A program made the position numbers and the translations under genes. From a virus, in IMG/VR virus record IMGVR_UViG_3300045999_002839, positions 1-20,429 of that record: a stretch of DNA of 20,429 nt. The stretch is one strand, 5' to 3'. Shown piece after piece: positions 14,144 to 20,356 of the stretch (position 1 is the first letter of the stretch; every line of letters begins with the position of its first letter). Under the pieces are notes generated by a model. It did not search any database and was not told the DNA's origin. It worked only from the letters and a program-made list of their open reading frames with translations.

Positions 14144-14670
14144 CAACTATCATTGGTATACAGCAAGACAACGGCTGCATTCTTGCAGCCGACTCACGTA
14201 CCACAGCAGGTAACAGACCTTACTCTCACCCAATCGTCACGAAGATAACCAAACGTGGCAAGTGGCTGGTCGCAGGTGCTGGTGATGTGCAACCATGTGA
14301 TGTAATCCAACATGTGTGGAAACCACCAGTAATCCCAGCCAACATCAAAGATGAATATCATTATATGATTACAACAATTGCGCCAAGCATTAGAGAATGC
14401 ATTAAGGAGTCTGGCTATGTGCCAGACAAGGATGATGCTGATGCTGGCTTTGAATTTTTATTAGCAGTTAATGGAACCATCTATCAGATAGATGACTCTT
14501 ACTCAGTGTACTTACGTGACGATGGGCTGTATGGCGTAGGGTCTGGCTCAAGCTTTGCGCTTGGTGCATTGGCTGGTGGTGCAACATGGAAGCAGGCAAT
14601 GCAGATTGCTGCTCGTAATGATGTGTATACTGCGCCTCCGTTTATTACACACAGACAGGAGAAGAAGTGA
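14140..14670 (+). CDS. Proteasome-beta/HslV-like Ntn-hydrolase peptidase
   Basis: A 176-residue protein, close to HslV in length (about 175). The GTG at 14140 overlaps the upstream stop (GTGA) and gives Met-Thr-Thr-Ile-Ile-Gly, so Met removal exposes the catalytic Thr1 without a propeptide. Counting from Thr1, it has Asp17 (ILAADSRTTAG), Lys34 (canonical 33, IVTKIT), Gly47 (VAGAGD), the GSGSS segment with Ser134 (canonical Ser129 region) and Asp160-x-x-Thr163 (canonical Asp166/Ser169). These are the residues of an active T1-family peptidase. No unfoldase partner (HslU, Mpa/ARC) is seen in the window. An upstream GTG at 14110 would add 10 residues and need self-cleavage after Val, which is less likely. 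It lies between the two primase halves. The target is unknown. Confidence 0.85.
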   Translation: MTTIIGIQQDNGCILAADSRTTAGNRPYSHPIVTKITKRGKWLVAGAGDVQPCDVIQHVWKPPVIPANIKDEYHYMITTIAPSIRECIKESGYVPDKDDADAGFEFLLAVNGTIYQIDDSYSVYLRDDGLYGVGSGSSFALGALAGGATWKQAMQIAARNDVYTAPPFITHRQEKK

Positions 14671-15314
14671 GAACCAATCCCAAGCTCATCGAACTCTGGA
14701 CTAAAGCAGCGCATACATATCATGGTGCATTAGCTGGTTCACCAGCGGAGTCATACCTTGAACGACGTGGCATCCTTGATGGCGCCCAACAATTTTTGTT
14801 GGGGTATGTAGCAGAACCTGCTGCTGGTCATGAAGATAGAATCAAGCACCACCTATCCATTCCATACATCACCGAGGCTGGTGTTGTTGGGTTTAAGTTC
14901 CGTCGCATAGATGATGGTGACCCTAAGTACATGATACCTACTGGTCAGAAGCATCACCTATATAACGTAGGCGCAATACTTCACGCAGTAAGGGAGGTGT
15001 TAATAGTTGAAGGAGAGATTGACGCTATATCTGCAACTCTTGCTGGTCATCCTGCTGTCGCTGTCGCTGGCGTTAACGCTTGGAAGCCTTATTTCTCACG
15101 TTGTTTCGATGGTATAGGCAGAGTAATTGTAGCCACAGACAACGATGTTAAAGAGGATGGGTCTAACCCAGGACAAGACTTGGCACGTAGATTAGTTGAT
15201 GCAATACCACAGGCTATGCGCGTGTCGCTACCACCTGACAGTGATATCAATAGTATAATTGTAGACCAAGGAGCTCAAGCATTAACCGCATTGATTAATG
15301 CGTTAGACGATTAG
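14667..15314 (+). CDS. Primase Toprim catalytic protein, C-terminal half of a split primase
   Basis: A 215-residue protein starting with GTG in a GTGA overlap with the peptidase gene. An N-terminal part (PAESYLERRGI, GYVAEPAAG, IPYITEAGVVGFKFRRID) matches the primase linker before Toprim. The Toprim motifs are VLIVEGEIDA (Glu115) and VIVATDNDVKEDGSNPGQDLARRL (quoted in part: ATDND, Asp158/Asp160), which bind the metal ions for primer synthesis. It lacks the zinc finger, which is encoded at 13811. Together the two proteins make one DnaG-like primase, with the RepA-like ATPase as likely helicase partner. Confidence 0.85.
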   Translation: MRTNPKLIELWTKAAHTYHGALAGSPAESYLERRGILDGAQQFLLGYVAEPAAGHEDRIKHHLSIPYITEAGVVGFKFRRIDDGDPKYMIPTGQKHHLYNVGAILHAVREVLIVEGEIDAISATLAGHPAVAVAGVNAWKPYFSRCFDGIGRVIVATDNDVKEDGSNPGQDLARRLVDAIPQAMRVSLPPDSDINSIIVDQGAQALTALINALDD

Positions 15315-15325
15315 AAGGGGCTCCG

Positions 15326-15643
15326 TTGGCAACCAGTAAATTAACCATCGATAATTTCCAGGAAGACGCTCAGGAAATTTACGACCAGCTTCTGGATATC
15401 TTGGTCATGAAGCAAATCGATTACGGTCCACTTAATATTTGGAATGCACCTGGCGGTGCAACCAATGGGTTGATGGTTCGTATGTCAGATAAGTTAGAGC
15501 GATTAAAGAATCTAATCTATAACAGTATCGAACCAAACAACGAGGCACTTGAAGATAGCTTCATTGACATAGCCAACTACGCAATCATTGCGTTGATGGT
15601 AGAGCGAGGCATCTGGGAGAAGTATGCCACGCAACAGAAATAA
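15326..15643 (+). CDS. Nucleotide-modification-associated domain 1 (DUF1599-like) protein
   Basis: A 105-residue protein starting with TTG after AAGGGG. KQIDYGPLNIWNAPGG (residues 29-44), MSDKLERLKNL (53-63) and ALEDSFIDIANYAIIAL (74-90) match the helical Nmad1/DUF1599 family, related to MazG/dUTPase nucleotide pyrophosphohydrolases. The acidic and Lys/Arg residues (Asp55, Lys56, Glu76, Asp77, Asp81) form the expected metal/nucleotide site. In phages these proteins shape the nucleotide pool or accompany base modification. With no recognisable base-modifying synthase in the window, pool control is as likely as modification. Confidence 0.75.
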   Translation: MATSKLTIDNFQEDAQEIYDQLLDILVMKQIDYGPLNIWNAPGGATNGLMVRMSDKLERLKNLIYNSIEPNNEALEDSFIDIANYAIIALMVERGIWEKYATQQK

Positions 15644-15911
15644 AACTTACGAAGAGCAACGTGTGTCTCGCATTCGGTCTTACGGTATTAGTGTCGAAGA
15701 CTACGACCGAATGTTCGAAGAGCAAGGTGGAACTTGTTACATTTGTGGCAGGGCTCCCGAAGCTAGAGCGCTCGACATTGACCATTGTCATAAGAGTGGC
15801 AAGGTACGAGGACTGCTTTGCAGTAACCATAATCGCGCCCTTGGTTTGTTAGGTGATGACCCTGCGTTGCTGCTTAAGTCAATCGAATACTTGGTGAAAT
15901 CACATGGCTGA
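15624..15911 (+). CDS. Endonuclease VII-like HNH nuclease
   Basis: A 95-residue protein overlapping the previous gene by 20 bases. CYICG (Cys38, Cys41), LDIDHCHKSGKVRGLLC (Asp53, His54, His56, Cys66) and SNHNRALG (His69, Asn70) give the zinc-bound His-Me finger of the recombination endonuclease VII family (T4 gp49). The fourth zinc ligand is His69 instead of the usual Cys. The family cuts branched DNA before packaging or acts as a free-standing nuclease. The DPALLLKSIEYL end is also typical. It is encoded between a nucleotide-pool gene and the sigma-like gene. A homing role is possible but no intron is seen. Confidence 0.85.
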   Translation: MPRNRNKTYEEQRVSRIRSYGISVEDYDRMFEEQGGTCYICGRAPEARALDIDHCHKSGKVRGLLCSNHNRALGLLGDDPALLLKSIEYLVKSHG

Positions 15912-16542
15912 CATCGACCGCGACCACCCTATCTGGGAGCAGGTCAATGAGATTACATCTGCGCTTGCATACAATCTGTCTAAGAAATATCACAGGTTTG
16001 CTGAGCAGTCAGACATCAAGCAAGCTATGAATGAGTACGCTTGGAAACGTAAAGACAAAGTCAATGAGTACCTCATGCGTGAAGAAGAGAACGAGCGACG
16101 TATGGGATACAAAGCTTTCTCCACCTTCATGCGTAGAGCAGGCGAGCGATATGCTCGCAAGGAAAAGGCACGTGCTCTTGGCTATGAACTTGGTGATGAA
16201 TACTTTTATCGTATTGAAATGATTGAGAACTTAATTAAAGTTCTTGGCTCTGAAGATGCACATCTAACTAACCAAGTGTTAGACCCAGATGTTCATGGCA
16301 TCAAAGCTAAGAAGCAAGCGAGTGAAGGTAACAACCTGCTAGCTATGCTAGCCGATGTTGACAGAGCAATGAAGAAGCTTGACCCACGTACACAGGGGAT
16401 ACTTAACAGTCGGTTCGCTCATGACCAGCCACTAACTGAGATTGCTACAGCTTGGGATATCTCACCTCAACGAGTGGAACAGATATCAGCACGAGGTATA
16501 CGAGACATATCAGAACTACTTGGAGGAGGGGCTCCCTACTAA
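15904..16542 (+). CDS. Sigma-region-4-like transcription protein
   Basis: A 212-residue protein overlapping the HNH gene by 8 bases. The last 50 residues (LDPRTQGILNSRFAHDQPLTEIATAW, quoted in part: LDPRTQGIL, PLTEIATAW, ISPQRVEQISARGIRDI) form the helix-turn-helix of sigma-70 region 4, which reads the -35 element. The N-terminal 110 residues are helical and highly charged, with KYHRFAEQSDIKQAMNEYAW and many Arg/Glu pairs, and show no clear region 2. It could be a phage sigma factor or a -35-binding regulator, acting with WhiB to redirect host polymerase to late genes. It overlaps the next gene by TAATG. Confidence 0.7.
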   Translation: MADIDRDHPIWEQVNEITSALAYNLSKKYHRFAEQSDIKQAMNEYAWKRKDKVNEYLMREEENERRMGYKAFSTFMRRAGERYARKEKARALGYELGDEYFYRIEMIENLIKVLGSEDAHLTNQVLDPDVHGIKAKKQASEGNNLLAMLADVDRAMKKLDPRTQGILNSRFAHDQPLTEIATAWDISPQRVEQISARGIRDISELLGGGAPY

Positions 16543-16718
16543 TGGCAACATGGGATTTCAAATGTATTACATGCGACAAGGTTGTGGAACACAACATTAA
16601 AGATGGCGAAGAGTTTCCTAAATGCGTGGACTGCAACATCACATTAACTAAACTGTTTGTCGCAGCACCTATCCACTTCAAAGGTGGAGGATGGGCAGGA
16701 GGTAGCAACGTTGGGTAA
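16542..16718 (+). CDS. FmdB-like zinc-ribbon protein
   Basis: A 58-residue protein from the ATG at 16542 (TAATG overlap), preferred to an upstream start at 16452. Two CxxC pairs (Cys8/Cys11 and Cys28/Cys31) and the tail APIHFKGGGWAGG match the FmdB regulatory-protein family, in which the end reads 'I.FKG.GW'. Members are small zinc proteins common in actinobacteria and phages, of unclear function. It overlaps the glycosyltransferase gene by 8 bases. Confidence 0.75.
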   Translation: MATWDFKCITCDKVVEHNIKDGEEFPKCVDCNITLTKLFVAAPIHFKGGGWAGGSNVG

Positions 16719-17493
16719 GTCAGGCAATCCTGCTAAGCAAGTTAAACCTAAAGCTAGCAACAACCAAATCATGTTGACTTGGTGTGACAACGGAACTGTA
16801 GATGGCAAGTTCATGGAAGGCGTGGTGTACTCCCTGTTAACAGCAGGTCTACCGATTACATCAGCTCAACGTGTGCAAGGTAATCAGATAGGTAGACAAC
16901 GTGAGACAGCGTTCGATGTCTGGCACAAACAGACAGACTTTGATTGGATACTGTGGGTAGATAGCGACATCGTTCTTACGAACGAGGCGCTTCAAAAAGT
17001 TTGGGATGCAGCTGACCCAGTCAACCGACCTGTTGTTAGCGGAACTTATTACATAAGTAAGCAGATGGAAAGCTCCATCATGCAGCCATACGCTGCCCTG
17101 TTTACAGCCCATGATGAGAACGACAAGTACACGATGTCATACATCCATCCTCTGCCACCCAACCAATTACTTAAGATTGATTACGCTGGGTTTGGCTTCT
17201 TACTTATGCATCGTAATGCAGCAGATAAGATACGAGAATTCCATGGCGATAAGCCATTGTTCTTAGAGACAGATGCTGGTGGTGCCGATGGCAAGGATAG
17301 ATTTATTGGTGAGGATATCCAGTTCTTCATGAACATGAAGGAAGCTGGCGTCCCATTGTATGGACATACTGGTGCTGGAGTTAAGCATATGAAACGGTTT
17401 GCCTACGATGAAGAGTTCTATAAACTCTATTGGATTACGATGATGAATAGCATGCAGACACAGGCGCGTGAAGAAGAAAAGGCGGGGGAGTAA
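16711..17493 (+). CDS. GT-A-fold glycosyltransferase-like protein
   Basis: A 260-residue protein from the TTG at 16711, chosen because AGGAGG lies 8 bases upstream; a longer frame from 16657 has no such site. WILWVDSDIVLT holds the DxD motif (Asp84, Asp86) that binds metal and nucleotide-sugar. GEDIQFFMNMKEAGVPLYGH and AGVKHMK fit the acceptor/catalytic half of small phage glycosyltransferases. There is no signal peptide or membrane segment. It may glucosylate modified DNA, a virion protein or a host cell-wall precursor; nothing in the window decides. It is the last plus-strand gene, and its stop codon lies in the loop of the terminator. Confidence 0.75.
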   Translation: MGKSGNPAKQVKPKASNNQIMLTWCDNGTVDGKFMEGVVYSLLTAGLPITSAQRVQGNQIGRQRETAFDVWHKQTDFDWILWVDSDIVLTNEALQKVWDAADPVNRPVVSGTYYISKQMESSIMQPYAALFTAHDENDKYTMSYIHPLPPNQLLKIDYAGFGFLLMHRNAADKIREFHGDKPLFLETDAGGADGKDRFIGEDIQFFMNMKEAGVPLYGHTGAGVKHMKRFAYDEEFYKLYWITMMNSMQTQAREEEKAGE

Positions 17494-17505
17494 TCCCCCG
17501 CCTTT
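17478..17505. terminator. Bidirectional terminator between convergent operons
   Basis: A perfect 12-bp stem (AAAGGCGGGGGA, loop GTAA, TCCCCCGCCTTT). On the plus strand it begins inside the glycosyltransferase gene and its loop holds the TAA stop; the T-run is short. On the minus strand it is followed by TTTTCTTCTTC. It therefore probably stops both the plus operon and the minus operon that ends at 17510. Confidence 0.85.
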
Positions 17506-17509
17506 CGTC

Positions 17510-17653
17510 TTACCACCGACTAACGTCAGAGAAGAATTCTCTTTTCGTTTGTTCGGCGTCATAGCACAGCCGATACATATCGGCTCTGCCTTTCTTATTA
17601 CCCAACCGATAGGCAAAGAAACCTACTGTTACTGCAACTAGAAATGTAATCAT
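17510..17653 (-). CDS. Small single-pass membrane protein, 47 residues
   Basis: A short gene whose ATG overlaps the stop of the gene before it on the minus strand (ATGA). The protein opens with MITFLVAVTVGFFAYRLG, one membrane helix, followed by NKKGRADMYRLCYDAEQTKREFF and a short end (quoted in part here: NKKGRADMYRL). The positive residues directly after the helix predict the C-terminus inside the cell. Its stop lies just before the convergent terminator, making it the last gene of the minus operon. Function unknown; small membrane proteins in early phage operons sometimes block superinfection or alter the host membrane. Confidence 0.6.
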   Translation of the reverse strand: MITFLVAVTVGFFAYRLGNKKGRADMYRLCYDAEQTKREFFSDVSRW

Positions 17654-17982
17654 TTCTTTAACTCTCCAATCCGTTCTAATAATTTATCTGGTTGTTCAAG
17701 GTGGACGATGAGTGCTCTACCCCCATCGCCTTCTATATCTACAGCGACCAAGTGTTTAACAAACTTCTCCGCTTGTAGTTGTGTGTTGAACTCACCCCAC
17801 GCTTGGACTGGAGCCCATCGAGCCAGCTGTGCTATGAGTATGTATGAGTCACGCTTACCTCGTGCTGTATCCAGCGCTTCGATAATCTCTACGGCTAACT
17901 CGCTAGCACTTTCGGAGGCGCTGCCTTCTGGGTCTAGTAAGTTGGCAACCAACTTAATCTCAGTCGGACGTGGTCGTGCCAT
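17650..17982 (-). CDS. Unknown protein, 110 residues
   Basis: Starts at the ATG at 17982, which shares a base with the previous stop (TGATG); an in-frame ATG at 18000 is less likely because it lies inside the upstream gene. The protein begins MARPRPTEIKLVANLLDPEG, has two amphipathic helices (SASELAVEIIEALDTARGKR, quoted in part: ELAVEIIEALDTAR) and a C-terminal beta/helix part (ALIVHLEQPDKLLERIGELKK). It is soluble. No family recognised. It belongs to the translationally coupled minus operon. Confidence 0.65.
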   Translation of the reverse strand: MARPRPTEIKLVANLLDPEGSASESASELAVEIIEALDTARGKRDSYILIAQLARWAPVQAWGEFNTQLQAEKFVKHLVAVDIEGDGGRALIVHLEQPDKLLERIGELKK

Positions 17983-18113
17983 CAGTATTCCTTCATGCAC
18001 TGCACGTACTTCTGGTGTTGAACCAAAGCTTCGAGCGCTTCTCGTGATGTGCGTCGTTCTATTTCTGCATTGCAGTAATCGCAGATGATTGTGACACTAT
18101 CGATATGTATCAT
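17982..18113 (-). CDS. Small CxxC protein, 43 residues
   Basis: A short gene whose ATG overlaps the upstream stop (ATGA) and whose stop overlaps the downstream start (TGATG), so it fits exactly between two genes. It encodes TIICDYCNAEIERRTSREA, with a CxxC pair (Cys11, Cys14), followed by a helix and a third cysteine at 39 (YVQCMKEY). This resembles a half zinc ribbon that might dimerise or use His34 as the fourth ligand. Function unknown. Confidence 0.65.
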   Translation of the reverse strand: MIHIDSVTIICDYCNAEIERRTSREALEALVQHQKYVQCMKEY

Positions 18114-18337
18114 GCTTCCTTCCTCACTTCCCATTCTCGTGTTGTGATTTCGCAGACGTCACCGTCTGCTTCTTTGTAGTGCATGTGAGCACCAGCCATG
18201 AAGAGAACCTCATCCTCATCATCACCGATACCGTAGGTATCGTGGTATCCACAATACCACGACCACCCAGCGATAGGTTTAATTATTAGCGACGGCTCAC
18301 GCACCACTAACGTGGTGCTGTCTTGCATCTTACCCAT
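18110..18337 (-). CDS. Unknown small protein, 75 residues
   Basis: A 75-residue protein that overlaps both neighbours by 4-8 bases. It has an aromatic stretch (GWSWYCGYHDTYGIGDDEDEV, quoted in part: GWSWYCGYHD) and an acidic middle, then AGAHMHYKEADGD. Two perfect inverted repeats lie within the gene (18241-18261 and 18300-18317). No family recognised. Its tight coupling to neighbours supports it as real. Confidence 0.6.
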   Translation of the reverse strand: MGKMQDSTTLVVREPSLIIKPIAGWSWYCGYHDTYGIGDDEDEVLFMAGAHMHYKEADGDVCEITTREWEVRKEA

Positions 18338-18560
18338 CAGTATTTTCCTGTCGTGAGTAGAGGATGACGTCAGTCATGGTTACTTCTAGTTCATCATGAC
18401 GTGGTTGCTCAACCAGTTCTGGTTGATTATTTTTTTCTGAGTAGATTGCTAAGTAATCTAAAGCTTTGAGCAGGTACTGCCCATCCTCCGCTGATAGCGG
18501 AGGCTGAGCAACCTCTTTGTCGAACTCATTTACGTACTTCTGTAGCGGGTTCTCCGTCAT
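18330..18560 (-). CDS. Unknown small acidic protein, 76 residues
   Basis: A 76-residue protein with an AAAGGAG site 8 bases before its ATG. It is helical and acidic (LQKYVNEFDKEVAQ, QYLLKALDYLAIYSEKN, ELEVTMTDVILYSRQ), without cysteines or membrane segments. It follows the DUF932 gene by two bases and overlaps the next by 8. A perfect 7-bp inverted repeat (18485-18503) lies inside. No family recognised. Confidence 0.6.
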   Translation of the reverse strand: MTENPLQKYVNEFDKEVAQPPLSAEDGQYLLKALDYLAIYSEKNNQPELVEQPRHDELEVTMTDVILYSRQENTDG

Positions 18561-18562
18561 AG

Positions 18563-19537
18563 TTAAACTCCTTTCGTGATTAGTTCAAGAGCCTTCGCTT
18601 TGGTACGGTCGAACGAACCAGACACAATACGTTCAGCACGAACGGCTGTTGATTTGTGGCTGAACCAATCGATGTACTCAACGATTGCTTGGAACGCACC
18701 GAAGGCTGTGCCTTTGATGTTCTCCTGTGTACCAGTAGACCCCTGATAGATACTCATCGCACCGAAGCGAGCCTCAGTTGCCTTGTTGAACTGGCGCTTC
18801 TCTCCTGTGGAGAGACGGAAGTATGGTGCTGATTCGACTGTGCTTGGTAGTGACCACATCTTCTTGAAGATTTCCTCTACCTGATTGTCAGTTACAGTTG
18901 TGTTTAACAACTGGTCAGCAACAGACTCGTATGTATGGATGCCAGTATAAATTACATCTAGCATCTTGCGAAGGTCATTGACCTTGAGGTTGGCATTGGT
19001 TGTGTGGTGCAAGGAATACTTCGTATCCTTACGGAAGATGCCAGAGATTTGGTTAGAGCAGAACAATCGGTTAACGATTGGTGTAATACCTAATGAGCAT
19101 GACCCATCGTGAGAGGTTCGTGCTAGTAGGTATGCAGCATGTGGGTCACCAGCAATCTTCACTTCCTCTGGAAGTGCAAGTGTCATCCAGACTTGAGCAC
19201 CACCACGTAGCGCACCAGCTGCTGCATATCTGGCTTCACCAGATTCGACTAGTGCATCCAGCGCTGAGAACATCTCATCATTCTGGAACACCTTGTATCT
19301 ACCACCAACTGTACCTAGTACAGATTGTCCGCCGTCCTTATCGGTACGGATAGTGGCGAATGTATTGGGTACTTCGAGACGGCTAACGCCGTTATCATTT
19401 AGTGCTAGTGCTTCGACATCGGCAAGTGATACTTGCCAATCAAGTCCTGCTTGTACTGCTGCATCATGTGCAGATGTTGCTGTTACTTCATAGCCAGCAA
19501 TGTTCATTGCTTGGCGTCGGGCTGTTTGTGTTGTCAT
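18563..19537 (-). CDS. DUF932 phage/plasmid-like protein
   Basis: A 324-residue protein from the ATG at 19537, preceded by GAAAGGAAA; longer starts upstream run into the neighbouring gene. LGTVGGRYKVFQNDEMF (residues 74-90), followed by a helix and VWMTLALPEEV, then SLGITPIVNRLFCSNQIS, are the hallmarks of the DUF932 (phage/plasmid-like TIGR03299) family, found on many phages and plasmids; the length is usual. The biochemical role of the family is not settled; many members lie in early phage operons, near recombination or anti-restriction genes. It is the largest gene of the minus operon and its leader resembles that of the gene at 19849-20319. Confidence 0.85.
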   Translation of the reverse strand: MTTQTARRQAMNIAGYEVTATSAHDAAVQAGLDWQVSLADVEALALNDNGVSRLEVPNTFATIRTDKDGGQSVLGTVGGRYKVFQNDEMFSALDALVESGEARYAAAGALRGGAQVWMTLALPEEVKIAGDPHAAYLLARTSHDGSCSLGITPIVNRLFCSNQISGIFRKDTKYSLHHTTNANLKVNDLRKMLDVIYTGIHTYESVADQLLNTTVTDNQVEEIFKKMWSLPSTVESAPYFRLSTGEKRQFNKATEARFGAMSIYQGSTGTQENIKGTAFGAFQAIVEYIDWFSHKSTAVRAERIVSGSFDRTKAKALELITKGV

Positions 19538-19577
19538 ATCATTTCCTTTCGGGTCGGGTTGGTTGGGAAGTATCTTC

Positions 19578-19847
19578 TCAGATACGGCTGGCAAAGTCAA
19601 CAACTGCATCGGAGAGTTGGTCATGGTAATGACCTTGATAGCAGACGATGCCTTCTTCTTGTACACGTACGAACCACGTGACATATGGGTCAGCGGTACG
19701 TTGGTACGGTTCGGTGGTCTGTCTGTCCTCTGTCCATAGACAGAGAGCTATGTAGCCAGATGAGTCCCATGCTGGCTTGATATCTATGATGACCGCCCCA
19801 TTTCTACAGCGGTCACCACGTCGTGGTACTAGTGTCATTGTTCTCAT
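19578..19847 (-). CDS. Unknown protein, 89 residues
   Basis: An 89-residue protein with a strong AGGAGG site 7 bases before the ATG. It opens with a basic stretch (MRTMTLVPRRGDRCRNG), followed by alternating strands (AVIIDIKPAW, YIALCLW, YVTWFVRVQEEGIVCYQGHY), suggesting a small beta-barrel. It starts one base after the stop of the preceding minus-strand gene. No family recognised. Confidence 0.6.
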   Translation of the reverse strand: MRTMTLVPRRGDRCRNGAVIIDIKPAWDSSGYIALCLWTEDRQTTEPYQRTADPYVTWFVRVQEEGIVCYQGHYHDQLSDAVVDFASRI

Positions 19848-19848
19848 G

Positions 19849-20319
19849 TTATGCCTCCTGTATGTAGTCGATACGTGTCTCGTCGATAGACCATGTGTCT
19901 ATCTCTGTGTTCTCTCCATCGATGTCCCAGTCTGGGTCGCTACTGATACCGATATCTTCTGCGATTGAACGAGCATCATCTTCTGATGCTGCTGTCACCT
20001 TGAAGGTTGCGTACAAGGTATATCGAACCTGTACTTCGTAGTCTTTGGTGAACACAAGTTCATTACCGAATACCTCGTTGAGTATGTCCGATAGTTCACC
20101 GAAAGCAATAGTGCTTTCTTTATCACCATCATTGTCGGCGATTAGGTCATTGAGTTGTGTGTACAAGTCACGTACTTTGTTGCGGTGTTCTTGTGTTAGG
20201 TTTGCATAGTTAGAAACCTTGGTTTCTAGGTCAGTCAGTTTTGTATTGAGTTGTTGTACTAGTACATCTGGTGCTACGTAATCTGTGATTGTTGCTGTGA
20301 ATGGTGTTTCTGTTGTCAT
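19849..20319 (-). CDS. Unknown coiled-coil protein, 156 residues
   Basis: Starts at the ATG at 20319 with AAAGGAAAAC upstream, preferred to a longer start at 20367 that would cross the leader. Residues 15-65 form a probable coiled coil (VLVQQLNTKLTDLETKVSNY, RNKVRDLYTQLNDLI). The C-terminal half has strands and a helix (EVQVRYTLYATFKVTAASEDDARSIAEDIG, quoted in part: YTLYATFKVTAASEDDA), a small alpha/beta pattern seen in several phage and plasmid proteins. It is acidic throughout and ends with IDYIQEA. It is the first complete gene of the minus operon in this window. Function unknown. Confidence 0.6.
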   Translation of the reverse strand: MTTETPFTATITDYVAPDVLVQQLNTKLTDLETKVSNYANLTQEHRNKVRDLYTQLNDLIADNDGDKESTIAFGELSDILNEVFGNELVFTKDYEVQVRYTLYATFKVTAASEDDARSIAEDIGISSDPDWDIDGENTEIDTWSIDETRIDYIQEA

Positions 20320-20356
20320 TTGTTTTCCTTTCGGTTGGGTTTGGTGTTGCTTCCTA

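Noticed and set aside
15624-15911. The HNH gene as part of a homing intron or intein.
   Set aside because: It overlaps both neighbours as an ordinary operon gene and the flanking genes are intact, with no intron-like or intein-like borders.
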